Assembly: GCF_001949145.1 (NCBI RefSeq)
Contig: NW_019091387.1
Coordinates: 97,207 to 161,206, forward strand
Length of the DNA stretch: 64,000 bases
From: Acanthaster planci
Lineage: Eukaryota > Echinodermata > Asteroidea > Valvatida > Acanthasteridae
Direction: 5' to 3'
In this document: positions 1 to 14,010 of the stretch, piece after piece
How the letters are laid out: each line of letters starts with the position of its first letter
How positions within the stretch are numbered: the stretch's first letter is position 1
Translations under genes and position numbers: made by a program
The notes under the pieces: generated by a model
What the model was told of the DNA's origin: nothing
The model's input: only the letters and a program-made list of their open reading frames with translations
The model's database searches: none

Positions 1-983
1 ACAAACACATGGGGACAAAGGCCTGTACTTGATAGTTCGCTTGAACAGCCTAGGACTTAAGACCTAAGATTAGAGGACTTGCTGTGGGAACTAGTGAGGA
101 CTTAACAGGGCCTTGACAGCAACAAGACTGCACTGCACAGCATGTATATACAGCATCACAGTGTTTCATGTTTGTTTTAATCAGATATCCTTTCCAAAGC
201 ATCTCATACATCTGACCCACTGATGGGCTGTAAGCCAAACGAGGGCAAAATTCCTCATCTCAGCTCTACCTCAAGTTGAGACTCATCTCAGGCTCTAGAA
301 TTTAAAAATGTTTGTCAAATGAAAATCTCCACACGTTTTGCCCCGACATTAGACAATCTGATGTTTCTGTAGCAAGACAATAAGCAGGATGTAGCCAAAG
401 GATCTCAGCGTAGAAGACTTAATTCATGCAACTGTAGCCTTGAGTCAAAGATTAAGGTACAGTAAAATCTTGACTAGTTGAGCCTTGGGTGAATGGATCT
501 AATAAATCTAATGTGCATTTTCAGCTGACAAAAGTGCCCAAGTCATGGAGACATAACAGGCTCCGCAACAGCAACTTTACTGTGGTTATTCTTCCCCTTT
601 AATTCATTCTGATTTTGCTGTTTTGCTCACAAACCATTGTTTTCCTAAGATTTCATGTTGTTTCTTAAAAATTTCTATTCTATAGATACCGGTAGATAAA
701 GCAATAAACCAGTTTATGCTGTGCCTTCATGTGGCGAACTTTCAAGTTGTTTACGCCGTCGTGTTTGTACCGCAGCGTGCAGTGCATAGTCGGGGCTTGT
801 TTTCACTTGGTTTCCTACGTATGGTCACATGACCTTTTAATTCTGCAGTCACATGGCCATCCTAAAGAGTCACTGATTGGACTGCGTGTACACAGGCTGG
901 TTACTGTACGAGTATCACTTATGCCAGAATAAAACGCTTGAAAGGCTGCAGCAAAGGTGACATGAACTTTGACCTGGACTGAC
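1..983. other. RAD50 intron or unread exon region
   Basis: This stretch lies downstream of the last RAD50 exon I can place (ending at 984 on the minus strand). I looked for the following coiled-coil exon on the minus strand and found no open segment that matches; it is best read as intron. Confidence 0.5.
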
Positions 984-3900
984 CTCTTTGGCTTTGTCCT
1001 TTCTCTCTTTCAGGTACTTCGCTTCTGTCTTGTAGTCCCGAATGTTGATACTCTGTGATAACAAGCACGTACATCCGTATAAGATTAAAGGATCTAACTT
1101 TTGCCAAATATTCAAAAGAGTAGTTGATGGAGGTTCTTTCTGACCCATCGCAGAAGGTTAATGCGTAACGGACAGCCCTGTTCCAATTAACTGAAAACTC
1201 TTGGTTTTTTTAAAGCATCAAACCTGTTGTAGAAGTAAATGAATGTGAGGTCCATGTTGGATTTGTGTATCTCTGCTTTGCCATACAAATGGCTAAATGG
1301 TACAGCATAGCACATTCAAGTTGACATGAATAGAATGGGAAACCATATCACATGCTTGTTCATGGATTTGCCTCTTTACCAGTTGAAAATAGAGAGTTTT
1401 GGCAGAAGTCGCGCGTGCGCCCGTCCCTGTAAAGTGACAGGTACACGTTCACAAATGAGGTGCGCCATAGAATTAGTTTCGGCGATCAGTGCGCTTGTGG
1501 GAGAGTGGTCGAGCATGATTTCTGTACTTTTACTCTCTTTCTTTTGCACATGCTAATAACTTACAGCACTTAAACTGCCAGCCAGATCTCTCTTAGTTGG
1601 TGTTTTTACACAAATGCTAGAGAAATGTCAACAATGACATAAACAAAATGCATACGTGGAACAACTCCTCTTCGCATCTAAACGTGTCCGTGGCCGTCAC
1701 AGAGCAAAACTGGTGCGCACGAATAGATGACATCAGCAGCAAAATCTCGACTTCATGTTCACTGGGTTTCTGTCAAAACTCTCTATTGATGCACACTTGT
1801 CCGGGATATGAGAGGCCTCTCTTATTTATGGGCGAGTGTGCCTTGTTTGCTGCATTATCTAACGGTCTGCATGTCAAGGGGAAACAGTGGCCAAATTCGT
1901 TCCCTGTCACCCAACCATTCTCTTTAAATATAATGACAAGTTTATGTATCGTCTACTGGGTATTTACCTGCTCCGTGCGCAATTTCTTGATGACATCTAA
2001 CGCTTTGATGTAGCTGGAGATGAAACGAGACAAGAAAAACATAATGCACGAGGGTATCATACCTTGAGGTCCGAGTCGAGCAGAACATTGGTATATTTGG
2101 GGATTGGTAGAGGTCATTGATGGGACAGCTTACCGAGTTGCAGCAAAGATCTCATCAAACTTTCCCTTCAGTGTTTTACCCTCACTCAGAGGCCTACAGA
2201 AAGTTAAAAAAAAAAAAAAGATGTTTGGACTCGCTTAAACACGAATGGAAAAAAAATGTATCGGGGTAATTCCAGAAATTAGGGGTCCTTTTTTTTGTGT
2301 CCCTGTCACATCTGACATATGATTTTGTAACTTAAGAACACATTTTCTAATTTCCAAGAGTGATAAATTAATGTAAATCACCTGCCAAACGAAGAGTTTG
2401 AAATCGATTGTGGTGATATTTCCATGTCAAATAACAAAGGTCAGATGTAACAGGGACACAAAAATGTCACACTTTTGAACCCCTGATCTCTGGAATTACC
2501 GGATAATTTCTTTTTCTTTTATCTAGCTTTATCATATGTTTATTCCTGGATTACTTCATTTTATTTTTTTCGAAACTAAAATGACCTGTGGCATGGCCAA
2601 CGATGGTAAAATTTTGCGTGTAGTTTTCTCGTAAGATAGCAATTTTCCCTATGTAACAGTTCATAAAGGCAACCCAAATCTTAACCTATAAATCAATTGT
2701 AAAATTTACAGTTTAAAAGCATGTGAGTATTGATATATCACAACCAAGATGAAGCAGAGACAGGGACGACTTGATGAATCCAAACAAAAGTCATACAAAC
2801 TGCAACTCATGTCTGGACTCAAATGTCAAGCCATATACTACACCATGCAGTAAATCTTTCCTGAACAAGCCCAGCACCGTATAGTTCTGAGAAGTACTAA
2901 TCACAGAACTGGCATCTTGATCATCATTCTGTCTCCAGGGTCCATGGCCAAAAAAGCACAAACTTTAAAGAGATCTGAACCGAGGACGCTCCCATAAATA
3001 CATGTTATTAAATCAGGACTTCAATTTCATTACAAATGGTTTCGACTTGACTTGAGGAAGTGTCTCACCATGCCGCGTCCTCCTGATGGCAGAAGATGAC
3101 ATTATTCAGGACCGGCTTTGATACTCCTAAAGAGGCAACCATCTGTAGGATCACAAACAACAGGGGCCCATAGTATCATTTACACTGCATAGAGAACAGC
3201 AGAACCCCATTAAAGCAACCCATCGAAACATTCTTCAGATGTCACATCATGATTATTGGCCAAGAAAAACCATCTGATGCAACATATGTGTCTTTACCTC
3301 CCCCATCACCTCTCCTAGTGTTGTGCTCTGAGGAATTTTTAAAATTTCTTAGTGATATTAAGGAGTGGATGTGGTCAGCAGAAATTCGTCCAAAGTGTGA
3401 CAGGGTGCAAGGGACATACATAGGGGAAAAGCAGGGGTGGATTGACTATCCCCACCCTACTTGCATGGAAGAGATTTACAAAAAAAGGAACCAGGCTCAT
3501 CATGTTGACAGAGACATCAACATACGATTTCCTGCTGCAATGATAGGATGGACCTACATCATATATTATGGGATAAATGACTAGCTACAATGACGCAAAA
3601 CCCAGATGACAGACGAAGTCTGGTACTGATTCAATTAGCAGAGGAAAGTGCACATTTTAAGACAACAGAGAAATTTCAAAAAGAGTGAGGAATGGTTACA
3701 GTGGCTCACAGAGACCGTTTTTAGTGGAGGCAAATGGGAATACATCATTAATTAATGTTAAGGCAACTGAGTAACTTACACACTACCAATTCTGCATACA
3801 TGAAGGGAAATTTCAAACAGAAAAAAAAATGTCTGCAGTGCAAATGATAAATATCAGAACCTGGAACAGCAGGGATACAAAAGTCCACCTTTGATTGGAG

Positions 3901-6900
3901 AGGTCCTTGAGCTCAGTGACAAATTGCCGCGCAAACATAGCCATTAAATGGACCCTTATGATGGCTTCTGCCTGCATGACAAATGATCTGCTCTGATTCA
4001 AGCAAAATGGATGATAATATGCAGCAGAATGTAACTTGATGTTCTTGTCAGAGTCTGATTTCCTTTGTGACATGTACTGTACATGGCATTTCTGGCTAAA
4101 CCGGATTAATTTCCAGAAGTGTTTGTCATTACTCTGTGCAAACACATGCCAGATGTAAACTCCAAAATTTGATCCATAAATGTTAATTGCAAAAGTACAA
4201 CCGGAGGGAAGAAGTTTGCAGATATTATTCTTGGCACTCCTGAATGAGCAGTGGAAGGAAAACAGTTACATTTACAAATGTATATTACCCTGCTATGTTT
4301 ACTTGGACTGAACTACGGCACATTCCAATCAGGCAACATTATTTAACAACTGGATTTGTAATCATCTGAGTGAAGAACATTTCATTATGACTTTCCGAGT
4401 CATTTCCACCTACATCCACAAGAATTTAATTGAAATTTGTGTAAAAAATATAATGAACACAAATGCAAACTAGCAGGCATCTGTGAGGCTAACTAAATTA
4501 ATGTGACGAGCAGAAACCAGCAGTGAACCAGTCAAAAACATTCGGCATCACATCATATTTCGGCTGGTAACCTGTATGTCTCACGCAATCTTTTTCCCTC
4601 CACTTAAGCAGCTCAATGTCATTGGCTTCTGGTTATCAAGTACGGACAAATGGGCATTTTTACCTCACGATCAATTTCTGCACACTTTGAGCTGAGGCTG
4701 ACTTTCTGTAGAGGGGAAAACAAAGAAGACATCAAGGCATTAATACTCGGCCAATCACTGCAATAGGCCACAATTGGGCCAAAGCGCCAAAGACGGCTTA
4801 AATTTTCTCTGTTGCGGGAAACAGTGCAGGCAGATACCTGTGTCGTTTCTTGCAGTCCGGGACACGGCACTGTCTCAGACAATTTCTACACACTAAGCAT
4901 ACACACCTCACAGGACTGTTTGCAAAATAAGATTAACTCTACTGTTGCTCTTGGTAGTTGTCTGCTCATCACGTTCCACAAACAATTACTTTTCTACCGG
5001 TACCATCACCAAATAACCATGTCTTAAAAGAGTATCCGCCCTGAGCAGGACCAAGAGAGGGCGCAATTTTCCCTCTGGACTTCTCGGGTTCACAAATGAG
5101 CATTGCATGCACGTGTTACCGTCGCGTGGCTACCAACACAATAACTGCTCCCACTACCAACATGGCTCTTTTCAACTGATGGGGGGGCGGTTCTTATCCT
5201 CAAGGCAGATACTCCCTGGTGTGATCAAGAACTTACTCTCGCTTACCCGAAGGTTGTAATCAAGCTGTTTAGATGCTCTAAGAGGGTACTCCGCGACAAT
5301 GCAAAATGATAAAACCCAGCCAAGTCAACAAGAATACTCCCGTCATTCCTATGGGTTTACCCTTAAACTGCATGCGAGAGCGCTGAAGACAACCTCAAGC
5401 ACAGTCCTAATCGAAATCTACGCCACATCCAAACAACAAAGCCGATCTAAATTAACGAGCTGCCCACAAACCTCTCCCAAATCATTGGTCCTTGCAATGA
5501 CTCCCTCCAGGGACTTGAACTCAATCTTTTTCAACTGAAAAAAAAGAGAGGATAGAAAAGAATCTGCAATCAAATACATCACTTAACAAGAAGGCCAAAG
5601 ATTCCACTAAACAAACATAAAAGACGGCAAAGAAGTTATGACCAAGTGGTGTTTTCCTATTGGTTTAGGCAATCAAGTGGGTTGCCTTCACAAAACTCTT
5701 GAAACGGTTCAGTGGAGCTACAGTTCTGCAAGGAAGTCTTTCAGCCTCTGGTCACAAGCGTAGAACTTCCTAGCAACTCTGATGCATTGGATTTTCTTGT
5801 GTCGACGTCCAAGATGTTGCAAGGTACCGGTGCGTGTACAAAAACCTCCTCACCTTCTGGACAGCTATCAGGTTGCGCGTGACCACTGCCACTTTTCCCG
5901 TCACATCTTTGAACTTCAGCTTGACCTGGGCCTTGACCTCTGTCTCATGGGCAACCTACGGAGGCACAACAGAAGAAATGGGTAGGAGCAAATGCTGCCG
6001 GAACAATGTGGATTCTGCTCTCATGCCCTCCACGGACTCGTCTGCATCTATCTCTTCCATTTGTCCGGAGGAAGAATTGCTAGTTGGAATAATGAACTTG
6101 CTCATTGGACATGGCTACGTGTATGCACACTTGCTTAATTGCATGTACTGTACTGTAGTTGGGTTGGTGCAGCAGTTCTTTCCTCGCCTTCCACCTGGTG
6201 GCCCAGGTTCGATTCCCGGCTCAGTCCACATGTGGATTGGGTTTTTAGTCCCTACCTGATTATGTGGGTCTTACCTAGAATATTCTCCTGGGGTTTTCCT
6301 CAAACCTCTAAAACAGTAACTACTTCTCACTGTCCCTTCTCTGCAGATGCAAGTCATTTGACAGCTGCCTTTGACTCACGTTTTAAATCTGACGGCTTCC
6401 GTGGAAAGCAGTGCTATACACTGATTGGAGTTTCAATTCAATTTGAGAGAAAAAAAGGTGTGACGTACTATCCCAACCCTATTCATCATCTTTACAGATT
6501 GTTGCTTAACTTGGTTTTCCTGTAACAGGCCTACATGTACATGTAGATAGCTACCAATCCGGTATTAGTACATGGACCATGTTAGTTGACATATCACATG
6601 GTCAATTCTCGACATACATGTAAGTAATCTCACAATCCATCACTGTAGTAAGACAATGGGCGTTCCTGCTCAAGACCTCAAATCCCAACCTCCCTGTCAA
6701 ACAATGCATCCCACATCCCCCTTCTCAAAGTCCTGTCCCTGATTGAAGGATACCTGTTGCACTATTATCTTACACGGACAAACGTGTACTCTGCCATACA
6801 TGTACCTTTGGGTCATGGATGAAGGCGTTGCCTTTGCTTCCTGGTGGCATGTCACCTGTGCAGACATACTTCAGGCACTCAATGATTGTCTGAGGTGAAA

Positions 6901-7795
6901 ACGAGTTCATAAAAAAAAACATACATGTACTCTTCCACAAGCTTGGTGTCCAGTGCCTCCGGCCAAACTTACATTTTGCATTTCATAATGAAGGGGCTGA
7001 AAACTGAAAGCCAAGATTTCTGTTCAGGTGGAGGGAATGTCTACGGAGCCCAAATGACAAGAAATGATTATTTGCCACACAGATGATGTAAATTTTGCAA
7101 AACTGCCTTGCTGTCGTTAGGCTTGCACCCACATTCTCCTTATGTCCGACATACCGCACAATGTACATGTATTTATTTTGCTTGCTGGACATTAACGGCT
7201 AAGCAATGCCTTATACCTGCACTGTTTGTATACAAAGCTTTTGGAAAGAATTGAAAAAAAATAAAACGTACATGTACATGAGGAAACACACTGTAATCCC
7301 TACACATTCAGCTTCCCTTCAAAAAGATTGGATTACGCTCAGAATGACTCTCTCAATAAAGCCCATCCAAATGCTTCTAACATGGGAAGGATAGTTTTAC
7401 GTGCATGCTAACTTGACCTTTGATGAGATATTGTGTGACAAAATGATGCCACTGTTTTTATTGGGTTTCATTTCAAGACACTGTAAATACGTATATGTAC
7501 ATGTATGTACATACTGGAGTCAACTGGTCAGTTAGGAACTTCACACGTGTACTGTACGCGTAGTTAATATCTTCTGAAAGTCTTTTTGTGCATGTAGGGA
7601 TGACACTACAATATGGATGTAATTGATACATTTTGGTATGATGTGCTTGACGCCAATTTGTCTCACCGTTTTGCCCGCTCCATTCTGGCCCGTGATGAGT
7701 GTGAGTGGGTGGAAGAAGTCGATGATCTGGCAATCCGAGTCCTCCTGGCCAAAGCTCCTGATGCCCCGGATACTCAGCTTCTCGATGGAGGACAT
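984..7795 (-). CDS. RAD50: RAD50 DNA repair ATPase, N-terminal part (nine exons, gene continues past left edge)
   Basis: RAD50 is the SMC-like ATPase of the MRE11-RAD50-NBS1 complex that binds and tethers broken DNA ends in the nucleus. Coding exons, in transcript order: 7795-7667, 6889-6806, 5955-5854, 5534-5472, 4705-4664, 3142-3069, 2193-2134, 2013-1968 and 1052-984. Each has AG/GT borders and all phases join, giving 223 residues. The start [19 protein letters not shown], the Walker A motif GQNGAGKT (residues 36-43, split from the next exon after GKT), the segment [14 protein letters not shown] (127-140), the Q-loop VIFCHQED (155-162) and the start of the first coiled coil ([11 protein letters not shown], ending at 223) follow the known order of animal RAD50. 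The usual protein is about 1,310 residues, so some five sixths (second coiled coil, zinc hook, Walker B) lie left of position 1. The ATG at 7795 is supported by alignment with the conserved start. A pyrimidine-rich acceptor (ending near 7840) just upstream suggests a spliced 5' UTR; this is inference. Confidence 0.96.
2261..2503. mobile_element. TA-flanked MITE, family A copy 1
   Basis: The left end GGGGTAATTCCAGAAATTAG (from 2263) and the right end (reverse complement ...CTGGAATTACC) are inverted repeats of each other. The element is bounded by TA on both sides (2259-2260 and 2504-2505), the target duplication typical of Tc1/mariner-type transposition. It sits in the RAD50 intron between the exons at 3142-3069 and 2193-2134. 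It has no coding capacity. A second copy in inverted orientation is at 21713-21985 and a decayed one near 48919-49122. Confidence 0.75.
6155..6360 (+). repeat. tRNA-derived SINE, copy 1
   Basis: A canonical RNA polymerase III B box, GGTTCGATTCC, is at 6206-6216. It is followed by a tail (GGCTCAGTCCACATGTGGAT from 6218, then a TTAGTCCCTACC... TCCTGGGGTTTTCCTC segment) that is shared almost base for base with the copy at 22105-22345. The A-box half is degraded (GGGTTGGTGCAGCAG... region). It lies in the RAD50 intron between exons 6806-6889 and 5854-5955. Confidence 0.75.
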
Positions 7796-8264
7796 GGCGG
7801 GGGATCAGGGGAAGGATGGGTGCGGCATTCACAATATCTAAGATGTCAACAAGAATAAAGATGACGACTATGTGTTTAGTTTGTAACACAGCATAAGAGC
7901 CAGCACTGAAACAGTAAACACAACTTACAGTGTTTATACAAATTTAAAAAAAATCATTATACATGTACTTAGTGGTCACTAAAAGCTGTACGTTAAACCT
8001 CCTCAGATACATGTGACAAATGTGACAAGTCCTTTCACATGGATTCATGTGGGCGGCCAAAGTTTGTAGAAATATTACCATTGGTTGTTGTCAGATGAGT
8101 GGCTCCTCAAACTTTGTCCTGTTAATTTTAAAGAGGCCATAGTTTTTATTACTTATTACTATTTAGTAACAATGTTTATAACAGGCTGTTTAGACAACCA
8201 GTCATTTTTTTGCTTTTTGCACTGACAGCTAGCCATTATTTTACCAGCCACTGAGGGCACAAAT

Positions 8265-8385
8265 ACTAATGTGATATAGGCTTGGGCTATTTCGATATTA
8301 CAATCCATGAATACATGTACCAGAATACTGGCTAATCGGTATTGAATTTCAATACCGGGGTATTCTGGCTAATTTGTTCAGAATG
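8265..8385. repeat. Palindromic AATACCG repeat, copy 1
   Basis: The segment contains GGTATTGAATTTCAATACC (8339-8357), a perfect or near-perfect palindrome, next to two copies of a CAGAATAC/GTATTCTG inverted word. It begins with AATGTGATATAGGCTT, which recurs in reverse complement near 10900-10917, so the two look like copies of one small element. Confidence 0.4.
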
Positions 8386-10154
8386 TTCCCACAACCCTCA
8401 TAAGATGAAACCAGACAATTATATCCACAACGGTGACTACATACTTTGTGGTTTTAATCACCCAGCATCGTGTTTGTATTGTCTCTTTTGGTGAGGAGAT
8501 AAGATGTAACGTGATACTTCGGCATGCAGCCATCAACCCACTTGTCAAAAGGTTTTGTTTTCTATTGCCAACGTTGAGTTTCCAGTTTTGAAATAGCTTG
8601 TAGGCAGTGCTTGTTGTATTGCTCACTGGCATATATCACAGCCTTTAGCTTGGGAATGAAAATCATCAAGTCTTCCGTGCCCGCACTGGACTTTATTTTC
8701 TAAAGATTTTTATGGGCAGATCCAAAAATGCAAACGCTGCTTGTGCTCTCTTCAGGTCTTTTTTGTCCTTTATATAAAATATGTACAAGTATTGTGTGAA
8801 AATTTATCTAACGGAAGCAAAGAACTATAAAATGATTCAACAAATCTGCATCTATTCGACATCCAAGGCAATCAACGATCTTTTTTTGTTCTCACATTTG
8901 TTCCCACCACACGAAAAGAGAAGCAAAACCCTGATTCCTCACTTGTCAATGTTTGTATTTCAGTTTGTCTGAATTAAATTGAGGACAATGTGGTTGATGT
9001 GTTTAGAATAACAAACTTCACTGTCATTATAACAACATGTTTAACCCTAACTCCCTAGGGTGGGTGCAAAATCATATTAATATTGGAGGATTCAGGACTG
9101 TTAGGGTTAATGTTCATGTGAGATAAAAAGCAAATACATGTGAAAGATCAATCCAGGGATTTTTAAAAGACTTTCCATCACCATGGATGACGACGAAGCT
9201 AACAGTAACTAAATGGCATGTACATGAAGGCCTGTGTGTACCTGCAAGAATGCGAAGACTCATCAACTGAAGCCCCATCCATGTATGTAGTCTTTCCAAC
9301 ACAAGTTACATGTATGTCATGGAGAGACATTTTTATTTCATTTTCCATCTGTCTTATGATTTTCGACACTAGCTGCATGACATCGATAGTCCGAGTTCAC
9401 TTGCCCACTGTGGCGTAGCCGCCCGCGCACGAGATGGTTGCTGAAGAAGCATGATGTCATGAAGGAATATTGTGATTGGATAGCTGTGTCTTGCAAAATG
9501 TACGTCATGAAAACACACAGTCTCATTGGCAGGTACGCTAGATTTTTTTGCAGCAATACATGTACATGTATGAATGATTCAGTGTTGGGCAATTAGTTGG
9601 GCTCTTGAGATGCGAGAATAGTCAAGTGAACTTATTCGGGGTATATTGTTTTATCAGAAATGGGATGAAAATTTTTGTTTTGGCGTTTGTGTAATCAATG
9701 TAAAATATCATTGATTTTTTAATTGCGCACTACGCGTGTCATGACGACAGGAAACTGACAAACGATGTCTGTATATCGCGTTGTCAATGTGTGTGACACA
9801 TCAGGAGGGGCGGGCAATAAGCCTCGTGCTGCGGCTAGAAAATTTTGTGGAAACACGCTCGCTTCGAGTACCAGCAGTACAACCTCAAATTAAATTCATG
9901 AACACAGAAAACACAAACACAGACATGCAATCAATTTTTGTGAATGAACCTGCGGAAAAATTTGTGACGGCAGTGTTTTTTGACTTGCAACTGTAGAGCT
10001 GCATTCGTATATGATGTACATGTAGTGGAATTCTCGCAACCCTTTCTGGCAGCAACCGTACATAGACTGGTTGCCACATTTCCCTTATGCCTTCGTTGCC
10101 AATGGTTCGGCCTGGCAGGAACCAGTGTGGTGCACTGTGCGCGTGTTTTCACCA

Positions 10155-10385
10155 CCGCGATTCACAAACGCTCGTTATAAATGGGTCGTCAACAATGGTT
10201 TTTCAGGTAAAGGAGTCGCAAAAACCTTTTGTTGTAACAAGAGATTTCGTACAATGCGATTTTGCTGTTACAGATTTTCTCCCCATAGAAATGTGCACGT
10301 TTTTGACGGGACCACAGATTTGAGTATTGTTACAATCGGAATTTCGTTATAACCGATTTTGTAATAATTAGAGTTGACTATACAT
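10155..10385. mobile_element. Fragment with pogo/Tigger-like terminus
   Basis: Read on the minus strand the right end is AGTCAACTCTAATTATTACA followed by AATCGGTTATAACGAAATTCCG, the TATAACGAA-rich type of end seen in pogo/Tigger-like nonautonomous elements. Internally there are further weak repeats of the GTTATAA / TTGTTACA type. A matching left terminus is not clear, so this is probably a truncated copy. Confidence 0.35.
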
Positions 10386-10839
10386 GTACTTGCAATGCCA
10401 GCCGTGCCACAGAGTTTTCTGGAAGCCACCTTACTTATTGCACACGCCCAGTGTTAGGGCGCAGCTACATGTAAGAGGAGCAGCCACTGGTGACCGGCAT
10501 GTAACCATTTAATACAATAAAGCACTGTCTCGTTGAGTACTTCACTGTAGCACATACACATGTATGTGTAGATTTTCACACCCCAGGAGTGACCACACAG
10601 CTACGAATCATGGAGCAACGAATTGGTATTTAAAACACCGTTCAGTTTTTTAATTCTTTCAAATAAATAATATTTATTTCACATCAAATGGAAAGACAAA
10701 TTAAACTTATCAAGGTTACAGGGTTTTGTGACTGTTAAAAACCCTTTGTACTTTGTAGTTGTTCTCTTTGTGTTTTGCCACTGAATGTCAGCATCAATGC
10801 TGCTTTTTGATGATGTACCGGTACATGTAATGCCTTCCT

Positions 10840-10925
10840 CAACAAATACCGCGGTATTTTTTTCACAGATACTGTGGTATCGAAAAAGGCAATACCGCAG
10901 AAGCCTAATGTGATATAAAAATGAA
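10840..10925. repeat. Palindromic AATACCG repeat, copy 2
   Basis: AAATACCGCGGTATTTTT (10846 onward) is palindromic and is followed by TACTGTGGTATCG and CAATACCGCAG, giving a fold-back of about 60 bases. The flank AGCCTAATGTGATAT matches the start of the repeat at 8265 in shared words. Confidence 0.4.
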
Positions 10926-13843
10926 CGGGCCCCATTGCTCTGCAAATGAAATACACGATTTTGCTGTACACTGCTGTTTCTGTGTAAAAACAAACAAGTT
11001 TAAATGACTTCAAATAAAAAGTCCAATTTATAAAATCTGGCTTCATTTTTAATGTGTCAATAACGTACGTTTACATACATGTACATCATCAACAACACAA
11101 AAAAGCGTCTTTATGACATTTAAAAAAAAAGGATCTGTTTGCTGTGATGTTTTATTAGTTCTGTACATGTATGTGCCATGCTGGATGCTCTCCAATAGAC
11201 TCTACCAGAACACTGAAAGCTTGAAATGCTATGAACGGTCCACTCTGAATATTGCAGGATGTGAGCAGAAAAAGGAATTCCGGTACTCTTCTTATCTGAC
11301 ATAGTCTACTAAACATCAGGGGGCAAATATCACTGAGCTGCTCAACACAGAACTGAGCGAAAAAAAAAAAAAGCTTGTCAAAAACTGGTCCCTAATCAAA
11401 TCATTGCACACTGTGTACTTCTCGCAACTGGTTCTCCGCTGATATTTGCCTGGCAGTTACTGTGCATGTACATGTAGCATTTGCTGATCAACACTTTCTA
11501 CCGGGTAGCTCTCGGCCTAAGCATTCCCAGGTGTAAACATTTGTTTCTAATACTACTCAACACCGCTGGGCCCTGGATCGATTCTTGGAAAAATGAAAGG
11601 AAATCAAACAGACTATGGCAAAACATCATGCCAAACGGATATTTGCAAATTTAATTTGCCTGGGGGTCACATGCTACCAGTATGCAATTATTTTGATCAA
11701 AGAATACGGTCCAAGAGAGCACCACATGACAACCTCAACCAAAACTGATAGAATGCCATCCATATACTAATACAGGAACATACATGTACACTACAAAAGA
11801 AGAGCAACAAAGGGACCAGTTTTACTGTCTGAGGTCAACCTACACTATCTGACACACGGCAGTCACAGAAAAGTCAACAATATGATGAATGGCACTTTTA
11901 CTAAACTGGCAGGCATTTTCCCAAATCAGTGTCTGCAGTAAATGTACTTTGTCAATGGAACGTCCCACTGTGTCTACATACCAGTGCGTAATGGTTTGCA
12001 CATGTACATATACTATCAATAATGTTCCATGGTAAGCCATATCATTTATTAACTAAGCTATAACTACCTTTAATCTGGTGGAATGAGGCTTGGTAAATTC
12101 CCTTTTTTTTTAATGACACTGCTCGTTTAAAACTGGAGATCCGCCAAAACTCTGAATAGCACTTGAAGCTTCAAAGAGCTCAACTTAAATTCTTGGGTAG
12201 GCCGCAATGCCTAGATTCTTCAGGTAATTTCGAGCAACGATCAACATGAAATGGCACTTTAACTCCATCTGCAGTGGGGTACATATACATGTTTTTAAAA
12301 CAAACAGTTCCCTGCTGTTTCCCTTTACGCCCCACGGGCAGTCAAATCAGCCGCAGCATCCTGCACTGCTTTTAGCTCGTCACACATAATGTACACCACA
12401 TTACCCAACAGTTGTTCAGATAATGACTGGTACATGTATCTCCTCAACACAACACTGTGGCAAATCGTGGTACATCAGTATGGTAACCAGTGCAATGAAT
12501 ATGATGCTGGTGATCAGGTACCACTTTTATGTTTTTCCCTGGAGCCGGCAATCTGTTTCCCATGCTGCAGGAAAACCGCTTAAGCAAATCATGATCACTA
12601 TGGAGAATACATGTACCTTGTACCTTGTAGTTCAACCTCCTGAACGGTCCACCAGGAACTTAAACCAGGAGTTGATGAGAGTGGAGTGGCATTTAAAGGG
12701 AGTTTGGGACTTTTTTATTGATATAAAAAAAAGATATCTACATGTATCTGGGAATTCAGAAAGGAAGGAAAGTCTGATCCAAACTGTGTAAGACTTTGTA
12801 CATTTGTTTTTTTTTTCAATTTGTGAATGGTACAAACACGTACACGTGTATGTATGTACATGTAAGTACCTGGTACATGGCAGAAAGTGAAAGAAAAAAA
12901 AAGAGCCGATTAAAGAAAAACTTCCCTGCCTTCACAATAGTTTCCACCACACCGGAACTTAATTTGGAGGCATCTTCTTTGTGCATAAAAAAACACCATC
13001 ATCATTAGTATAACCAACTGATTGATGGAAAGTTGTACAGTTTTCAGATACCCCCACAGTTAATTGGAAATGTGTAAAACTTTGGGGACAATTGAATACC
13101 CCCCTCCCCCAACTAGAAACAGGTGCCTAACACTTTCAAGTGTTCCTTACAATGCCACTGTGCCCACTTGCTGTTTATAATTCAGAGAGGTTAGGGTTAG
13201 CTCTCAGCTTACAGTACCACATCTTATCAAAGTTATGATGATTATGTACATTTGGGCACTCCATGGAAGGGAGTAATCTTGAACAATCCCAACACGACAG
13301 GGCTACAACAAAATGACAATTCACAGGAACATTTGGCGGATATCAGACAAACTGAATCATGAGACAACAAACTTCACATAGCAATAGAATGGTAAAACAG
13401 ATGGCTCATAATAAATTACATCAGACATTCATTAGAATTCCAACGACTTGGTCAAACCGGTATACAATGTAAAGGGCAATGGACCACGTGATATTTATGG
13501 TATCAACAACTGCTGTATGTGACTAGATTGCTGTTTTGGTGATGGTTTAGAACAAGACAATGGGTCCGCTGACAAACAGTACATGTTCAAGTACAAGAAC
13601 CAGGTTACCAGCATGTGTCTGTACATGTACACCTGTACAGTATCTCTAAACCTTCTAATAAGCTGAATCAGTTCATGCCATGGATATGGCCGACAAGAGC
13701 AGGAAGTCTGGTCAGTGGTCAAGCACCTTCATTTCAAATTTGCATAGTTGAAACACGTACTTGAACAAGCACAATATTATATTTTTTTTTCCAACTGAGT
13801 CCAAGACCTACGTTAGCCCCCGAATTTCGACCACTACAATACG

Positions 13844-14010
13844 GGCATTTCACAAGAGCGTGCCTCCAAGCATTTGCAATGCGTTGGCCAATCACAGTGC
13901 GCCAAATCTGTTGATCCAATGCCGTTTGGAAGGGGGTTGCCAGACTTTTGCGCATTGTGATTGGCCAACCCATTGCAAACTCTTGGGGGCGTGCTACTGT
14001 GAATCACCTG
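13844..14010. repeat. Fold-back element with about 58-bp arms
   Basis: The left arm (13844-13902; contains CAATGCGTTGGCCAATCACA) is the inverted copy of the right arm (about 13950-14010; contains ATTGTGATTGGCCAACCCAT). Both include a GCGTGCC/GGGCGTGC block and about 50 bases of less symmetric sequence lies between them. The arms are about 85% alike by eye. No coding capacity; a MITE or a relic inverted duplication. The arms also contain CCAAT words, so they would mimic CCAAT boxes. Confidence 0.65.
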
